Below are positions 1-6,103 of a DNA stretch of 20,996 nt, in pieces. The stretch covers positions 1 to 20,996 of the forward strand of contig CAZEES010000022.1 of NCBI GenBank assembly GCA_964511265.1, in the 5' to 3' direction. Origin of the DNA: Nitrosopelagicus sp964511265 (GTDB lineage: Archaea; Thermoproteota; Nitrososphaeria; Nitrososphaerales; Nitrosopumilaceae). The position numbers were made by a program, and so were the translations under genes. The notes beneath the pieces were generated by a model that was not told the origin of the DNA, made no database searches, and saw only the letters and a list, made by a program, of their open reading frames with translations. The stretch's first letter is position 1. Each line of letters opens with the position of its first letter.

Positions 1-54
1 AACTGGTTTTTCTCCACTTGGTTTGAATGGTACTTCACATTCGTTTCCACAGTC
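1..54. repeat. direct repeat copy A, inside zinc-domain gene
   Basis: Bases 1-54 are identical to 250-303 (offset 249 bases, 83 codons). The repeat encodes the same part of the two zinc domains; similarity continues past it but becomes imperfect. It is an internal domain duplication, not a mobile repeat. Confidence 0.9.
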
Positions 55-351
55 TGCACAGGTAGTCTTGTGCATCTCTCTTGGAGGTCTGTCTCTTCCA
101 AATCTTCCACCACCGCGGTTGTTTCTGCCATATCCTCCGGCTCCACGTCCGCCTCCACCAAATCTTCCACCACCGCGGTTTCCACCAAATCGGCCTCCGC
201 CACGGTCACTTCTTTCTGGTTTGTGGTCTTGGAAACAGTCGTTACAATAAACTGGTTTTTCTCCACTTGGTTTGAATGGTACTTCACATTCGTTTCCACA
301 GTCTCCACAAGTTGCTTTGTGCATTTCTCGTGGTGGTCTATCGTAACCCAT
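1..351 (-). CDS. CxxC-x17-CxxC zinc-domain protein with Gly/Arg-rich linker (3' part cut off)
   Basis: The reading frame opens at ATG (349-351) and runs off the left edge after 117 codons. It holds two copies of a zinc-ribbon-like domain. Copy 1 has CGDC, seventeen residues, then CNDC (about residues 14-38), with the conserved stretch KPVYC before the second pair. Copy 2 begins CADC near residue 97 and is cut by the window just before its second CxxC. Between them lies a linker of RGG/GGRFGG-type repeats, a composition often linked to RNA binding. The spacing matches the described CxxC-x17-CxxC domain family, whose function is not established; RNA or nucleic-acid binding is my inference from the linker. 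A TATA-like box about 24 bases upstream suggests a leaderless mRNA. Confidence 0.8.
   Translation of the reverse strand, partial: MGYDRPPREMHKATCGDCGNECEVPFKPSGEKPVYCNDCFQDHKPERSDRGGGRFGGNRGGGRFGGGGRGAGGYGRNNRGGGRFGRDRPPREMHKTTCADCGNECEVPFKPSGEKPV
250..303. repeat. direct repeat copy B, inside zinc-domain gene
   Basis: Partner of the copy at 1-54, identical over 54 bases including third codon positions. This points to a recent duplication or gene conversion between the two domains. Confidence 0.9.
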
Positions 352-368
352 AATCTTTCTGAACTTTG

Positions 369-377
369 ACTATATTT
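369..377 (-). promoter_or_regulatory. TATA-like box for the zinc-domain gene
   Basis: On the minus strand this reads AAATATAG-like, centred about 22-26 bases before the ATG at 351. That is the spacing expected if transcription starts at or next to the start codon. Confidence 0.45.
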
Positions 378-442
378 CCCCTAATTATACTAAGGGATCA
401 TTTACAGATCAAACTTAAAGAGGCAAAATTCCCTCATCTGAC

Positions 443-739
443 ATGCGATTTTTTGGAAAATCAGAAGAAGAGAAGATGGCTGAAATGAAGGCTAAACAGG
501 CACTCAAAAATGGCAAAGATCTCAAACAGGTTCTCACCGCCCTAAAAGAGAACCGTGACCAAATTGAGCAAAGTACAGGAAAACGTCCTGAGATTGATGA
601 TACAACAAAACTCTTCATGAACAAAGTTCTCAACGTCTGGATATCAGAAGGTCGAGATATTGATGATGAGAAATTTTGGGATGCAGTTGATTACAACAAG
701 CAGTTTGATTATCCAGTTGAATATTATGAGAGAAGATAA
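443..739 (+). CDS. small helical protein of unknown function
   Basis: The 98-residue product is hydrophilic and rich in Lys and Glu. No membrane segment or signal peptide is visible. Residues 8-45 look like one or two amphipathic helices, and the C-terminal third is acidic and aromatic (EKFWDAVDY, FDYPVEYYERR). I recognise no catalytic motif or named family. The ATG is preceded by an AT-rich box (about 412-420) at the spacing of a leaderless archaeal promoter. It is divergent from the zinc-domain gene, with 91 bases between the two starts. Its clean codon use and promoter support a real gene; the function is unknown. Confidence 0.75.
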   Translation: MRFFGKSEEEKMAEMKAKQALKNGKDLKQVLTALKENRDQIEQSTGKRPEIDDTTKLFMNKVLNVWISEGRDIDDEKFWDAVDYNKQFDYPVEYYERR

Positions 740-743
740 TCTT

Positions 744-854
744 CTATTTCTTCAAATCCTTGAATGTCATTCGTTTTTTCTTGCCAATCAAAAAAATGAT
801 CCAGCCTCCAACAATACATGCAATACAACAACCCGCAACTAATTCTACATTCAT
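744..854 (-). CDS. 36-residue single-pass membrane microprotein
   Basis: ATG (852-854) opens a 36-codon frame ending in TAG. Residues 4-23 form one hydrophobic segment containing CCIAC and GGW, followed at once by a strongly basic tail (GKKKRM...KDLKK). This gives a short outer N-terminus, one membrane helix and a cytoplasmic positive tail by the positive-inside rule. It is convergent with the preceding helical protein gene. No function can be assigned. The three clustered Cys residues (9, 10 and 13) in the helix are unusual and could bind metal or be lipidated, which is speculation. The alternative is a chance frame, but the well-formed helix plus basic tail argues for a gene. Confidence 0.6.
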   Translation of the reverse strand: MNVELVAGCCIACIVGGWIIFLIGKKKRMTFKDLKK

Positions 855-912
855 GATTATATTCTATTCATTATTTTAGAGATTTAAGTAAATTATCTAG
901 CATTATCCAAAT

Positions 913-1560
913 CTAGTCAACTAATGCCATTGCTCTGACAGGGGAACCTGTTGCATTTTTGAGCTTTAATGGAGCAACAATAAAGTGAAATTTTTCTGAA
1001 TGAATCTTTTCAAGATTTGCCAAATTTTCTACAATCAAAATTCCATTTTTAGCTAGAATATGGTGGACAGAAAACTTTCCATCTTTTCCCAGATCAATAC
1101 TTGGCGAATCAATCCCAACTAAATTGATCTTCTTTGATGCTAGATATTTGGCAGCAGACGCCGCCAATCCTGGATTTCTCAAAAAATATGACTTTTTCTG
1201 CAAATTTTTCTGCCAGCCCGTATGAAATATGACAGTTGAGCCACCATCTATAGTTCCATGTTTTTTCTCAAATTTCTTGATGTCAGTTTTCGTAATTGCC
1301 TGGCTAGCACTTTTTCTAATCTTTATCAAGATAGCCTCAGTTACCAATCTTTTAATCATAATTTGATCAATTTTTTGGCCTTTTTTGAGAAAGTGATACG
1401 GTGCATCGATGTGTGTTCCGGTATGAGAACTGAGAAATAACAATTCTAAATTATAACCGTCTTTTTCTATATTCTCCCAACTGATGAAATTTGGTTGAGG
1501 TGATCCTGGAAATGTTGGAATGTTTTCAGAAATTGTAAGTGTTAAGTCAATTACTTTCAT
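913..1560 (-). CDS. cyclase-family (kynurenine formamidase-like) metal hydrolase
   Basis: This 215-residue protein has the hallmark of the PF04199 cyclase/formamidase family: HTGTHIDAPYHF at residues 46-57, where His and Asp side chains bind the metal (Zn or Mn). A second family block, GIDSPSID followed by HHILAKNGI, lies in the C-terminal half. Length is typical of the family. Members hydrolyse amide or lactam bonds, including N-formylkynurenine, but no kynurenine-pathway gene lies nearby, so the substrate is open. The start is ATG at 1560, 53 bases from the divergent Lrp-like gene. Confidence 0.85.
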   Translation of the reverse strand: MKVIDLTLTISENIPTFPGSPQPNFISWENIEKDGYNLELLFLSSHTGTHIDAPYHFLKKGQKIDQIMIKRLVTEAILIKIRKSASQAITKTDIKKFEKKHGTIDGGSTVIFHTGWQKNLQKKSYFLRNPGLAASAAKYLASKKINLVGIDSPSIDLGKDGKFSVHHILAKNGILIVENLANLEKIHSEKFHFIVAPLKLKNATGSPVRAMALVD

Positions 1561-1613
1561 ATCTATTGGTATATCTATGAAAAGTTAAATATTGTATTTG
1601 AGGTTTTTTGGTT

Positions 1614-1874
1614 ATGCACACTTCTTACGTATTGATCAATTCAAATCTTGGAACAGACGTTGAAATCATTGCCAAAATCAAAGAGATGCTGGCAGACGAA
1701 AAGGATGTTGAACTTGAAATCCAAGGCGTGTATGGTGTTTATGATATAATTGTTAAACTGTCTGCAGATGATGGCGCAAAACTTAGATCAATTGTTACAA
1801 ACGAAATCAGAAAAATCCAGAATGTTCAGTCTACTCTCACAATGATGGTAATTGAACAGCAAGAACAATCATAA
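1614..1874 (+). CDS. stand-alone Lrp/AsnC ligand-binding (RAM) domain protein
   Basis: The 86-residue product consists only of the alpha-beta effector domain of Lrp/AsnC regulators, including the VYGVYDIIVKL stretch; the N-terminal helix-turn-helix is missing. Such single-domain proteins form dimers or higher oligomers that bind amino acids or other small molecules, and may pair with full-length Lrp proteins. I chose ATG 1614 over a TTG two codons earlier because an AT-rich TATA-like element (about 1583-1592) sits about 26 bases upstream of the ATG, suggesting leaderless transcription. The stop overlaps the end of the convergent PLP-enzyme gene by 6 bases. Confidence 0.85.
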   Translation: MHTSYVLINSNLGTDVEIIAKIKEMLADEKDVELEIQGVYGVYDIIVKLSADDGAKLRSIVTNEIRKIQNVQSTLTMMVIEQQEQS

Positions 1875-3014
1875 TTTTTTTAATTCTTCTACTAGTTTCA
1901 AAATCTCATTTTCTGTGTTGAAAACATGAGGTGAAATTCTCAAAACTGGTTTCTCAAAAATCTCTCGTTTTGCAATGATTATTCCTTTTTCTGCTAATGC
2001 CGCTACCACCTTTTCAGGATCATTTTTTCCAACCTCAAAAGAAACTATGCTTGTCCTTTCAGATTCACTCTCTGGTCCAAAAACTCTGGACTCTGGAATA
2101 TTTCCAATCTCATCTATGAATAAATTTGATAATTTCATGATATGTTTTCTGATATTATCTAACCCAAAATTTTGCAAGAAATTGATTGATGATTCCATCC
2201 CTGCAAGTCCAACATAATTTCTAAAGCCTGCCTGAAATCGATCAGGCAATTCATTGTATAACAAAGCCCCATTTTCATCTGATGTGGCAGACTCTCCTCC
2301 AACACTGAGAGGTTCTAATAATTCACTTGATTCTCGTCTACAATAAAACACTCCTGTGCCCATTGGCCCGCACAACCATTTTGAACCATTAAACGACATA
2401 AAGTCACATCCAGTATTTGAAAAATCATAATCTCCTATGCATCCAACAGTTTGTGCAGTATCCAAAAAATATGGAATGTTTTCGTTTTGTAATTTTTCAC
2501 CAATTTCTTTTACTGGAAGAATCAGCCCTGAATTATACAAACCATGACTTAATGCCACCAACCTAGTTTTCTTATCTAATAGTTTTTTCAAATCTTGATC
2601 TGTAAATCCACCATTTTCGTCAATCGGCAAACTTCTCACATCAATCTTCTCTCCAAGCTTTAACCAAGGAAAATAATTTGCATGATGTTCATGTTCCTTA
2701 CCTCTAATGATAATATTCGAATCATTGGCAAACTTCATCCCATTTGCTACAATGTTTACTCCATCAGTCACACTTTGGGTAATTATGATCTCATCTGGTT
2801 CACATTTTACTAATCTTGAAACTGCCTTTCTTGTCTTTTCCCACAATTCTTTTATGAAAATCTCAGATTCTGGAGAATCTGGTCCCATCTCCGAATATGA
2901 GACAAGGAATTGCCTCATTGCTTCTATGCTCACCTTTGGCATTATTGAAACAGACGCGTTATTCAGATAGATCTTATCTGTCTGAAATTCTTCAGAAATT
3001 GAATCAAAATTCAT
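1869..3014 (-). CDS. class V PLP-dependent aminotransferase (cysteine desulfurase-like fold)
   Basis: The 381-residue protein shows the class V fold-type I layout: EHEHHANYFPW near residue 107, SHGLYNSG near 156, FLDTAQTVG with the PLP-ring Asp185, and the PLP Schiff-base Lys212 in FNGSKWLCGP. It is closest in pattern to cysteine desulfurase/isopenicillin-N-epimerase-type enzymes. The C-terminal region where SufS-type desulfurases carry their catalytic Cys has none (it reads IAKREIFEKPVLRISPH), so I do not call it a desulfurase. The substrate is unknown. The start is ATG at 3014, 28 bases from the divergent RecA-like gene, so the two promoters must overlap. Confidence 0.82.
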   Translation of the reverse strand: MNFDSISEEFQTDKIYLNNASVSIMPKVSIEAMRQFLVSYSEMGPDSPESEIFIKELWEKTRKAVSRLVKCEPDEIIITQSVTDGVNIVANGMKFANDSNIIIRGKEHEHHANYFPWLKLGEKIDVRSLPIDENGGFTDQDLKKLLDKKTRLVALSHGLYNSGLILPVKEIGEKLQNENIPYFLDTAQTVGCIGDYDFSNTGCDFMSFNGSKWLCGPMGTGVFYCRRESSELLEPLSVGGESATSDENGALLYNELPDRFQAGFRNYVGLAGMESSINFLQNFGLDNIRKHIMKLSNLFIDEIGNIPESRVFGPESESERTSIVSFEVGKNDPEKVVAALAEKGIIIAKREIFEKPVLRISPHVFNTENEILKLVEELKKL

Positions 3015-3042
3015 TATATATCCGATTCAAAAATTATTACTG

Positions 3043-3591
3043 TTGGATAAAAACCATACAACGTTTGAAAATTTTCAATTACTTGAACAAGGTCTAACCT
3101 CATCCAGTTCTAACCTGCTCTTTTATGAAACTGCCTTTTCTAAAATTAAACTAATTCAGAAAATTGTATCTACACAAAATCTTCCTGTCTTGTATGTTGA
3201 TCTTGATTTTCTTTTTTCTGGATATGTTAAATCTCAACTTCTTTCCATACCCAATCTTACACTATTCAACACAATAGAATCAAGCGTTAACGAAATTCTT
3301 CCTGAAATCCTCACAAAAATCTCCAAAGAATCTCATTTGGTAATATTTGATTCAATAAATGGATTATACAACACTCTGTCTAATAATCCAGATTCTGGTC
3401 GAGTTGTAAATTCAATGCTGATGCTTCTTGCAAGAAATGTCATCTTCTCAAATTCAATTTTGATCATCTCAGCCTTGGCTGGAAAGAAAGAGGGGAAATG
3501 GCTTTTACCAAACGGCAGACAAATTCTAGAAAATGAGAATATGAAAAAATTTTTCATTTCTGATCGATTAAAAATTTCAATTGAAACCTGA
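3043..3591 (+). CDS. RecA/RadA-fold protein lacking the P-loop (unknown function)
   Basis: The 182-residue protein follows the strand order of the RecA/KaiC core. LYVDLDF (about 49-56) matches the strand after helix 1, SHLVIFDSINGLY (about 96-108) matches a Walker B block, and NSILIISAL (about 135-143) matches the next core strand. Where the Walker A motif GxxxxGKT should be, the sequence reads FYETAFSKIK, so ATP binding is probably lost. The TTG start has TTATATA 23-29 bases upstream (3014-3020), and no in-frame ATG exists early in the frame. It could be a regulatory or structural partner of an active RadA/KaiC-like ATPase. Assignment rests on pattern only. Confidence 0.65.
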   Translation: MDKNHTTFENFQLLEQGLTSSSSNLLFYETAFSKIKLIQKIVSTQNLPVLYVDLDFLFSGYVKSQLLSIPNLTLFNTIESSVNEILPEILTKISKESHLVIFDSINGLYNTLSNNPDSGRVVNSMLMLLARNVIFSNSILIISALAGKKEGKWLLPNGRQILENENMKKFFISDRLKISIET

Positions 3592-3652
3592 TCGATTTCA
3601 AACACTGTTATAAAAAATCCAAACGGCGTTATAATATGTGATTTTGAGGCAA

Positions 3653-3660
3653 GTTATATT
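3653..3660 (+). promoter_or_regulatory. TATA-like box for the ferredoxin gene
   Basis: GTTATATT lies 25-32 bases before the ATG at 3685. Two more GTTATA elements (3607 and about 3628) precede it at spacings of 21 and 25 bases and may be alternative promoters. Confidence 0.5.
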
Positions 3661-3684
3661 AAGATCAAATTATCATAATTTTTC

Positions 3685-3984
3685 ATGCCAGTAGCAATAC
3701 TTCCAGACATTAGTGAACAAATGTGCATTGGATGCGCACTATGTGTTGAAATTTGTACAACTTTGGGACCTGATGTTCTAAGAGTAAAACCAGTTGAAGG
3801 CTGGAAACGTGGTAAAGCATTTGTCTTTTATCCTGAAAGATGTATCTCTGACGGTGCATGTATTGGAGTTTGCCCAACAAAAGCAATCTTCTGGATGAGA
3901 CCAATGGACTTTACAGTAGGACAACCAGTCCCACTATACAAGAACTCAGTCTTCGTAAAAGGTTGGACTGAACTAATAGATTAG
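3685..3984 (+). CDS. ferredoxin with two 4Fe-4S-type sites, one with Asp in place of a Cys
   Basis: This 99-residue soluble electron carrier has a complete first motif CIGCALCVEIC (Cys14, 17, 20, 24). The second motif, CISDGACIGVCP, keeps Cys53, Cys59 and Cys63 but has Asp56 where the second Cys normally sits. Asp at this position is known from Pyrococcus-type ferredoxins, where it can ligate a 4Fe-4S cluster or allow a 3Fe-4S form. About 28 residues separate the motifs, and a C-terminal tail of about 35 residues follows. The likely role is low-potential electron transfer; the partner is unknown. A TATA box at -28 supports the start. Confidence 0.88.
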   Translation: MPVAILPDISEQMCIGCALCVEICTTLGPDVLRVKPVEGWKRGKAFVFYPERCISDGACIGVCPTKAIFWMRPMDFTVGQPVPLYKNSVFVKGWTELID

Positions 3985-3987
3985 TCC

Positions 3988-4020
3988 ACCAAAAATTCTT
4001 TTTATTATCTTTTATTCTTA
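3988..4020 (+). terminator. T-rich stretch, probable archaeal terminator
   Basis: Just after the ferredoxin stop lies a run with several T blocks (ttcttttt, tctttt, ttctt). Archaeal polymerases stop at such T-rich tracts. Its 3' end merges with the TATA box of the phosphatase gene. Confidence 0.4.
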
Positions 4021-4046
4021 TATTATGATCTCATATTTGATATCTT

Positions 4047-4541
4047 ATGACAAAAATCGGCGATGCTAAACGAAAGCTCCACGGAATGATTACTGGCAAA
4101 CCAGATAATTTTTCATGGTTGATAGAGAACAAACTCGCAGGAAGTGCAATTCCTACATCGATAGATGAAATTAAATGGATTCAAGAACAAGGCATCAAAT
4201 CAATTGTAACAATTAGAGAAGAACCACTAGATGAGGATTGGATTAGTGAAATGAACTATCTTCATGTACTATCTGATGACATGGGCGTTCCAAGCTTTGA
4301 TGATCTGAAAACTTCAGTAGATTATGTACATGAAAAAATTCAAAATAATGAACCAGTAATGGTACATTGCTTGGCAGGTCTTGGGCGCACTGGAACAATT
4401 CTTGCCTGTTATTTAATAAAATATAAAAAAATGTCAGCAGAGGATGCAATTCAACATGTTAGAGAAAAAAGACATGGTTCAATTCAGTCATTTGTACAAG
4501 AAGAACTAATTTTCCAGTATGGAAAAACCTTGCTTGATTAA
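4047..4541 (+). CDS. dual-specificity protein phosphatase (Cdc14/PTEN-like fold)
   Basis: The 164-residue protein carries the Cys-phosphatase signature HCLAGLGRT (nucleophile Cys108, phosphate-binding Arg114). It sits in the family context of a buried strand before the loop (PVMVHC) and a helix after it (GTILACYLI). Aspartates in LSDDMGVP near residue 77 are placed to act as general acid. The length fits a compact archaeal dual-specificity phosphatase, a cytoplasmic enzyme acting on phospho-Tyr/Ser/Thr or possibly other phosphoesters. TTATATTATG at about 4018-4027 is a TATA-like element at -25. No kinase partner lies nearby. Confidence 0.88.
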   Translation: MTKIGDAKRKLHGMITGKPDNFSWLIENKLAGSAIPTSIDEIKWIQEQGIKSIVTIREEPLDEDWISEMNYLHVLSDDMGVPSFDDLKTSVDYVHEKIQNNEPVMVHCLAGLGRTGTILACYLIKYKKMSAEDAIQHVREKRHGSIQSFVQEELIFQYGKTLLD

Positions 4542-4543
4542 GT

Positions 4544-4696
4544 CTATTCCGGGATGGATTCAGAAACTAATTTTCCATCAACAACTTTGATTTTTAGTAT
4601 TCTGTTATCTTTGAATATTAAGGTAAGACCACCTTCTTCATCAGGATCTTTAACTTCAACCAAATCTTGCATTCTTACGCCATCAAACTTTACCAT
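4544..4696 (-). CDS. 50-residue protein, paralogue A of a tandem pair
   Basis: ATG (4694-4696) opens a 50-codon frame ending in TAG. The product is 60% identical (30 of 50 aligned positions, no gaps) to the protein encoded immediately upstream. Shared blocks are EGG-TLIFKDNR, VDGK and the C-terminal SIPE. The predicted shape is a small beta-rich domain; there is no Cys, signal or membrane segment. It starts 6 bases after the stop of its twin, so the two are probably co-transcribed. It ends 2 bases beyond the stop of the convergent phosphatase gene. The function is unknown to me. Confidence 0.8.
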   Translation of the reverse strand: MVKFDGVRMQDLVEVKDPDEEGGLTLIFKDNRILKIKVVDGKLVSESIPE

Positions 4697-4702
4697 CTAA
4701 AA

Positions 4703-4855
4703 TCACTCCGGAATTGAGACAGTTTCAATTTTACCGTCTACCGCTTTGATGAACATGAATCTGTTATCTTTGAAAATTAATGTAATTCCACCTTCTTTAT
4801 CTGGTTCTTCAACTTCTAAAACTGGTTGTCCAAGCAATCCATCATATTTTGCCAT
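4703..4855 (-). CDS. 50-residue protein, paralogue B of a tandem pair
   Basis: ATG (4853-4855) opens a 50-codon frame ending in TGA. It aligns end to end with its downstream twin at the same length, with divergence mostly in residues 7-20 and around residue 34. Conservation at the protein level with many third-position changes indicates selection on both copies. It lies 19 bases downstream of the beta-rich protein gene on the same strand, so a three-gene unit is possible. No known family is recognised. Confidence 0.8.
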   Translation of the reverse strand: MAKYDGLLGQPVLEVEEPDKEGGITLIFKDNRFMFIKAVDGKIETVSIPE

Positions 4856-4874
4856 ATTACTACCACAAAATTAA

Positions 4875-5411
4875 CTAATTAATACTTATTTCAATCTCAT
4901 TTGATTGGTTTTTTGCATCTCCTTTTTTGATGTAAGGATGTGTTTCCCATGATGCAAATGCTTCTGCAGAAATTTTATGATTTCCCGTTCCCAATTCTGA
5001 TGCCTTGAATGTGAATCTCTCCTCAAAATCAAAAAATTCCTTTCTTACATCTTCTTCAGTTAAAGCGATAAATGGCTCAAAGTTTTTTGCTACCTGCACC
5101 CAAATCTTTCTATCTTTCATTGGGTTCACCAGCTTTGGATTTCTAGTCCAAAAGATTGATGCCTTTCTGTAAGTGTCAATGGTCTTGCCAAGTTCATGTT
5201 TCCGAATACCTCCTTTTGCCAATTTTACTCCATATTTTAGCTTGATAGTGTTATCATTTTCATCATAGGCTTGTGTCCAATTTTTCTCAGTAAATGCATC
5301 CCTCAATCCTCCAGTCAGTGAAAATCTGACATTGATGGTAACGTTTTCATCACTAGAAAACTCGTCTTTTTCTTTCTCCAGAGTGATTACTGAAATCTGA
5401 GTTTCGGACAT
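4875..5411 (-). CDS. beta-rich cytoplasmic protein of unknown function
   Basis: From ATG 5411 the product is 178 residues and begins MSETQISV. An open frame extends 31 codons upstream of it, but that extension would run across the rpoL start and promoter, so I reject it; ATG 5420 (MSIMSETQ) is a close alternative. The protein has alternating polar and hydrophobic strands (ENVTINVRFSLT, HKISAEAFASWET) suggestive of an Ig-like or beta-sandwich fold. It has no signal peptide, Cys or membrane helix. It is divergent from rpoL with 44 bases between starts and upstream of the 50-residue pair. I do not recognise a family. Confidence 0.75.
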   Translation of the reverse strand: MSETQISVITLEKEKDEFSSDENVTINVRFSLTGGLRDAFTEKNWTQAYDENDNTIKLKYGVKLAKGGIRKHELGKTIDTYRKASIFWTRNPKLVNPMKDRKIWVQVAKNFEPFIALTEEDVRKEFFDFEERFTFKASELGTGNHKISAEAFASWETHPYIKKGDAKNQSNEIEISIN

Positions 5412-5423
5412 TATTGACATTGA

Positions 5424-5430
5424 TTTATAT
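5424..5430 (+). promoter_or_regulatory. TATA box of rpoL
   Basis: TTTATAT lies 26-32 bases upstream of the TTG at 5456. This fits a leaderless transcript and decides the rpoL start. Confidence 0.6.
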
Positions 5431-5455
5431 CCACAATAAGTTCTTTTTTGATCAA

Positions 5456-5728
5456 TTGAACATACAATTAATCGATTCAGATGCGAAAGAAGCCAGCCTT
5501 GCAATAAAAGATGCTGACATTGGTGCTCTATACATAATTCAACATGAACTTCTCAAAGATAAAAAAACAGAATTTGCTGGAGTCATAATTAAACATCCAT
5601 TGACCAATGAAATATGGATGAGAGTAAACTCCACAACTAATCCACTAAGTCAAATTTCTACAGCAGCTGATACTGCAATTAATGAAGTAGCAAATTTACA
5701 AAAACTCATCATTTCCAAAATAAAGTGA
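5456..5728 (+). CDS. rpoL: DNA-directed RNA polymerase subunit Rpo11 (L)
   Basis: The 90-residue product matches the archaeal Rpo11/RpoL pattern: an N-terminal strand, then IKDADIGALYIIQHELL (the equivalent of the DHTLGNLI helix in Sulfolobus), a strand leading to KHPLTNEIWMRV, and a C-terminal helix (AADTAINEVANLQKLI). Rpo11 pairs with Rpo3 (D) as the archaeal counterpart of the bacterial alpha dimer and nucleates polymerase assembly. I start it at TTG 5456, because the frame upstream lacks family residues and a TATA box is placed correctly for this TTG. The next gene, tfs, begins 9 bases after the stop, so the two probably share a transcript. Divergence at the DHTLGN motif makes it easy to miss. 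Confidence 0.82.
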   Translation: MNIQLIDSDAKEASLAIKDADIGALYIIQHELLKDKKTEFAGVIIKHPLTNEIWMRVNSTTNPLSQISTAADTAINEVANLQKLIISKIK

Positions 5729-5737
5729 ATTTAACAG

Positions 5738-6061
5738 ATGAAATTCTGTCCCACATGTGATGTCAGACTCAAAAAAGACTCCAATACTGCAGTTCTAACC
5801 TGCCCTAAATGCAATTACACTGAAGGTGGACCAAAAGAGAAAAAGAAAACAGATGTCCAGGAAGTAGAATCTGATTTTCTAGTGGTAGGAGAAAATGAAG
5901 GCAAAGAAGTTCTATCTACAATTGAGATAGATTGTGAGAACAAAGATTGTGATAGTAAAGAGGCTGTATGGTGGATGCTACAAACAAGAAGTGCTGATGA
6001 ACCAACGACTCAATTCTTTAGATGCACAAAATGTAAAACAACTTGGCGAAATTACGCATAA
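5738..6061 (+). CDS. tfs: transcription elongation factor TFS (TFIIS/Rpb9-like)
   Basis: The 107-residue protein has an N-terminal zinc ribbon (Cys4, 7, 22, 25) and a C-terminal TFIIS-type ribbon with WWMLQTRSADEPTTQFF and CTKC (Cys96, 99). The acidic tip Asp87-Glu88 in RSADEP reaches the polymerase active site and stimulates cleavage of backtracked RNA. Length is typical. One oddity is that the first half of the C-terminal zinc site reads C66-ENKD-C71, a C-x4-C spacing rather than the usual C-x2-C. It is 9 bases downstream of rpoL, and both products act on RNA polymerase. Confidence 0.92.
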   Translation: MKFCPTCDVRLKKDSNTAVLTCPKCNYTEGGPKEKKKTDVQEVESDFLVVGENEGKEVLSTIEIDCENKDCDSKEAVWWMLQTRSADEPTTQFFRCTKCKTTWRNYA

Positions 6062-6070
6062 GGCAATAAG

Positions 6071-6080
6071 GTTTAACTTT
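6071..6080 (+). promoter_or_regulatory. TATA-like box of pcn
   Basis: GTTTAACTTT is centred about 28 bases before the TTG at 6104, in the 42-base gap after tfs. It suggests pcn has its own leaderless transcript. Confidence 0.45.
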
Positions 6081-6103
6081 AGCATTTGTGACCAAAAAGT
6101 GAT

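Noticed and set aside
1..303. Mobile repeat at 1-54 and 250-303
   Set aside because: The copies are in frame within one gene and encode the same domain, so this is a domain duplication.
23..369. Plus-strand frames over the zinc-domain gene, rich in Pro or Ser/Thr
   Set aside because: They are antisense readings of the Gly/Arg repeats; the minus strand gives a coherent Cys-patterned protein.
660..842. 60-codon plus-strand frame
   Set aside because: It starts inside the helical protein gene and is antisense to the better-formed membrane microprotein.
5412..5504. N-terminal extension of the beta-rich protein
   Set aside because: It would run across the rpoL start and TATA box, and ATG 5411 gives a normal protein.
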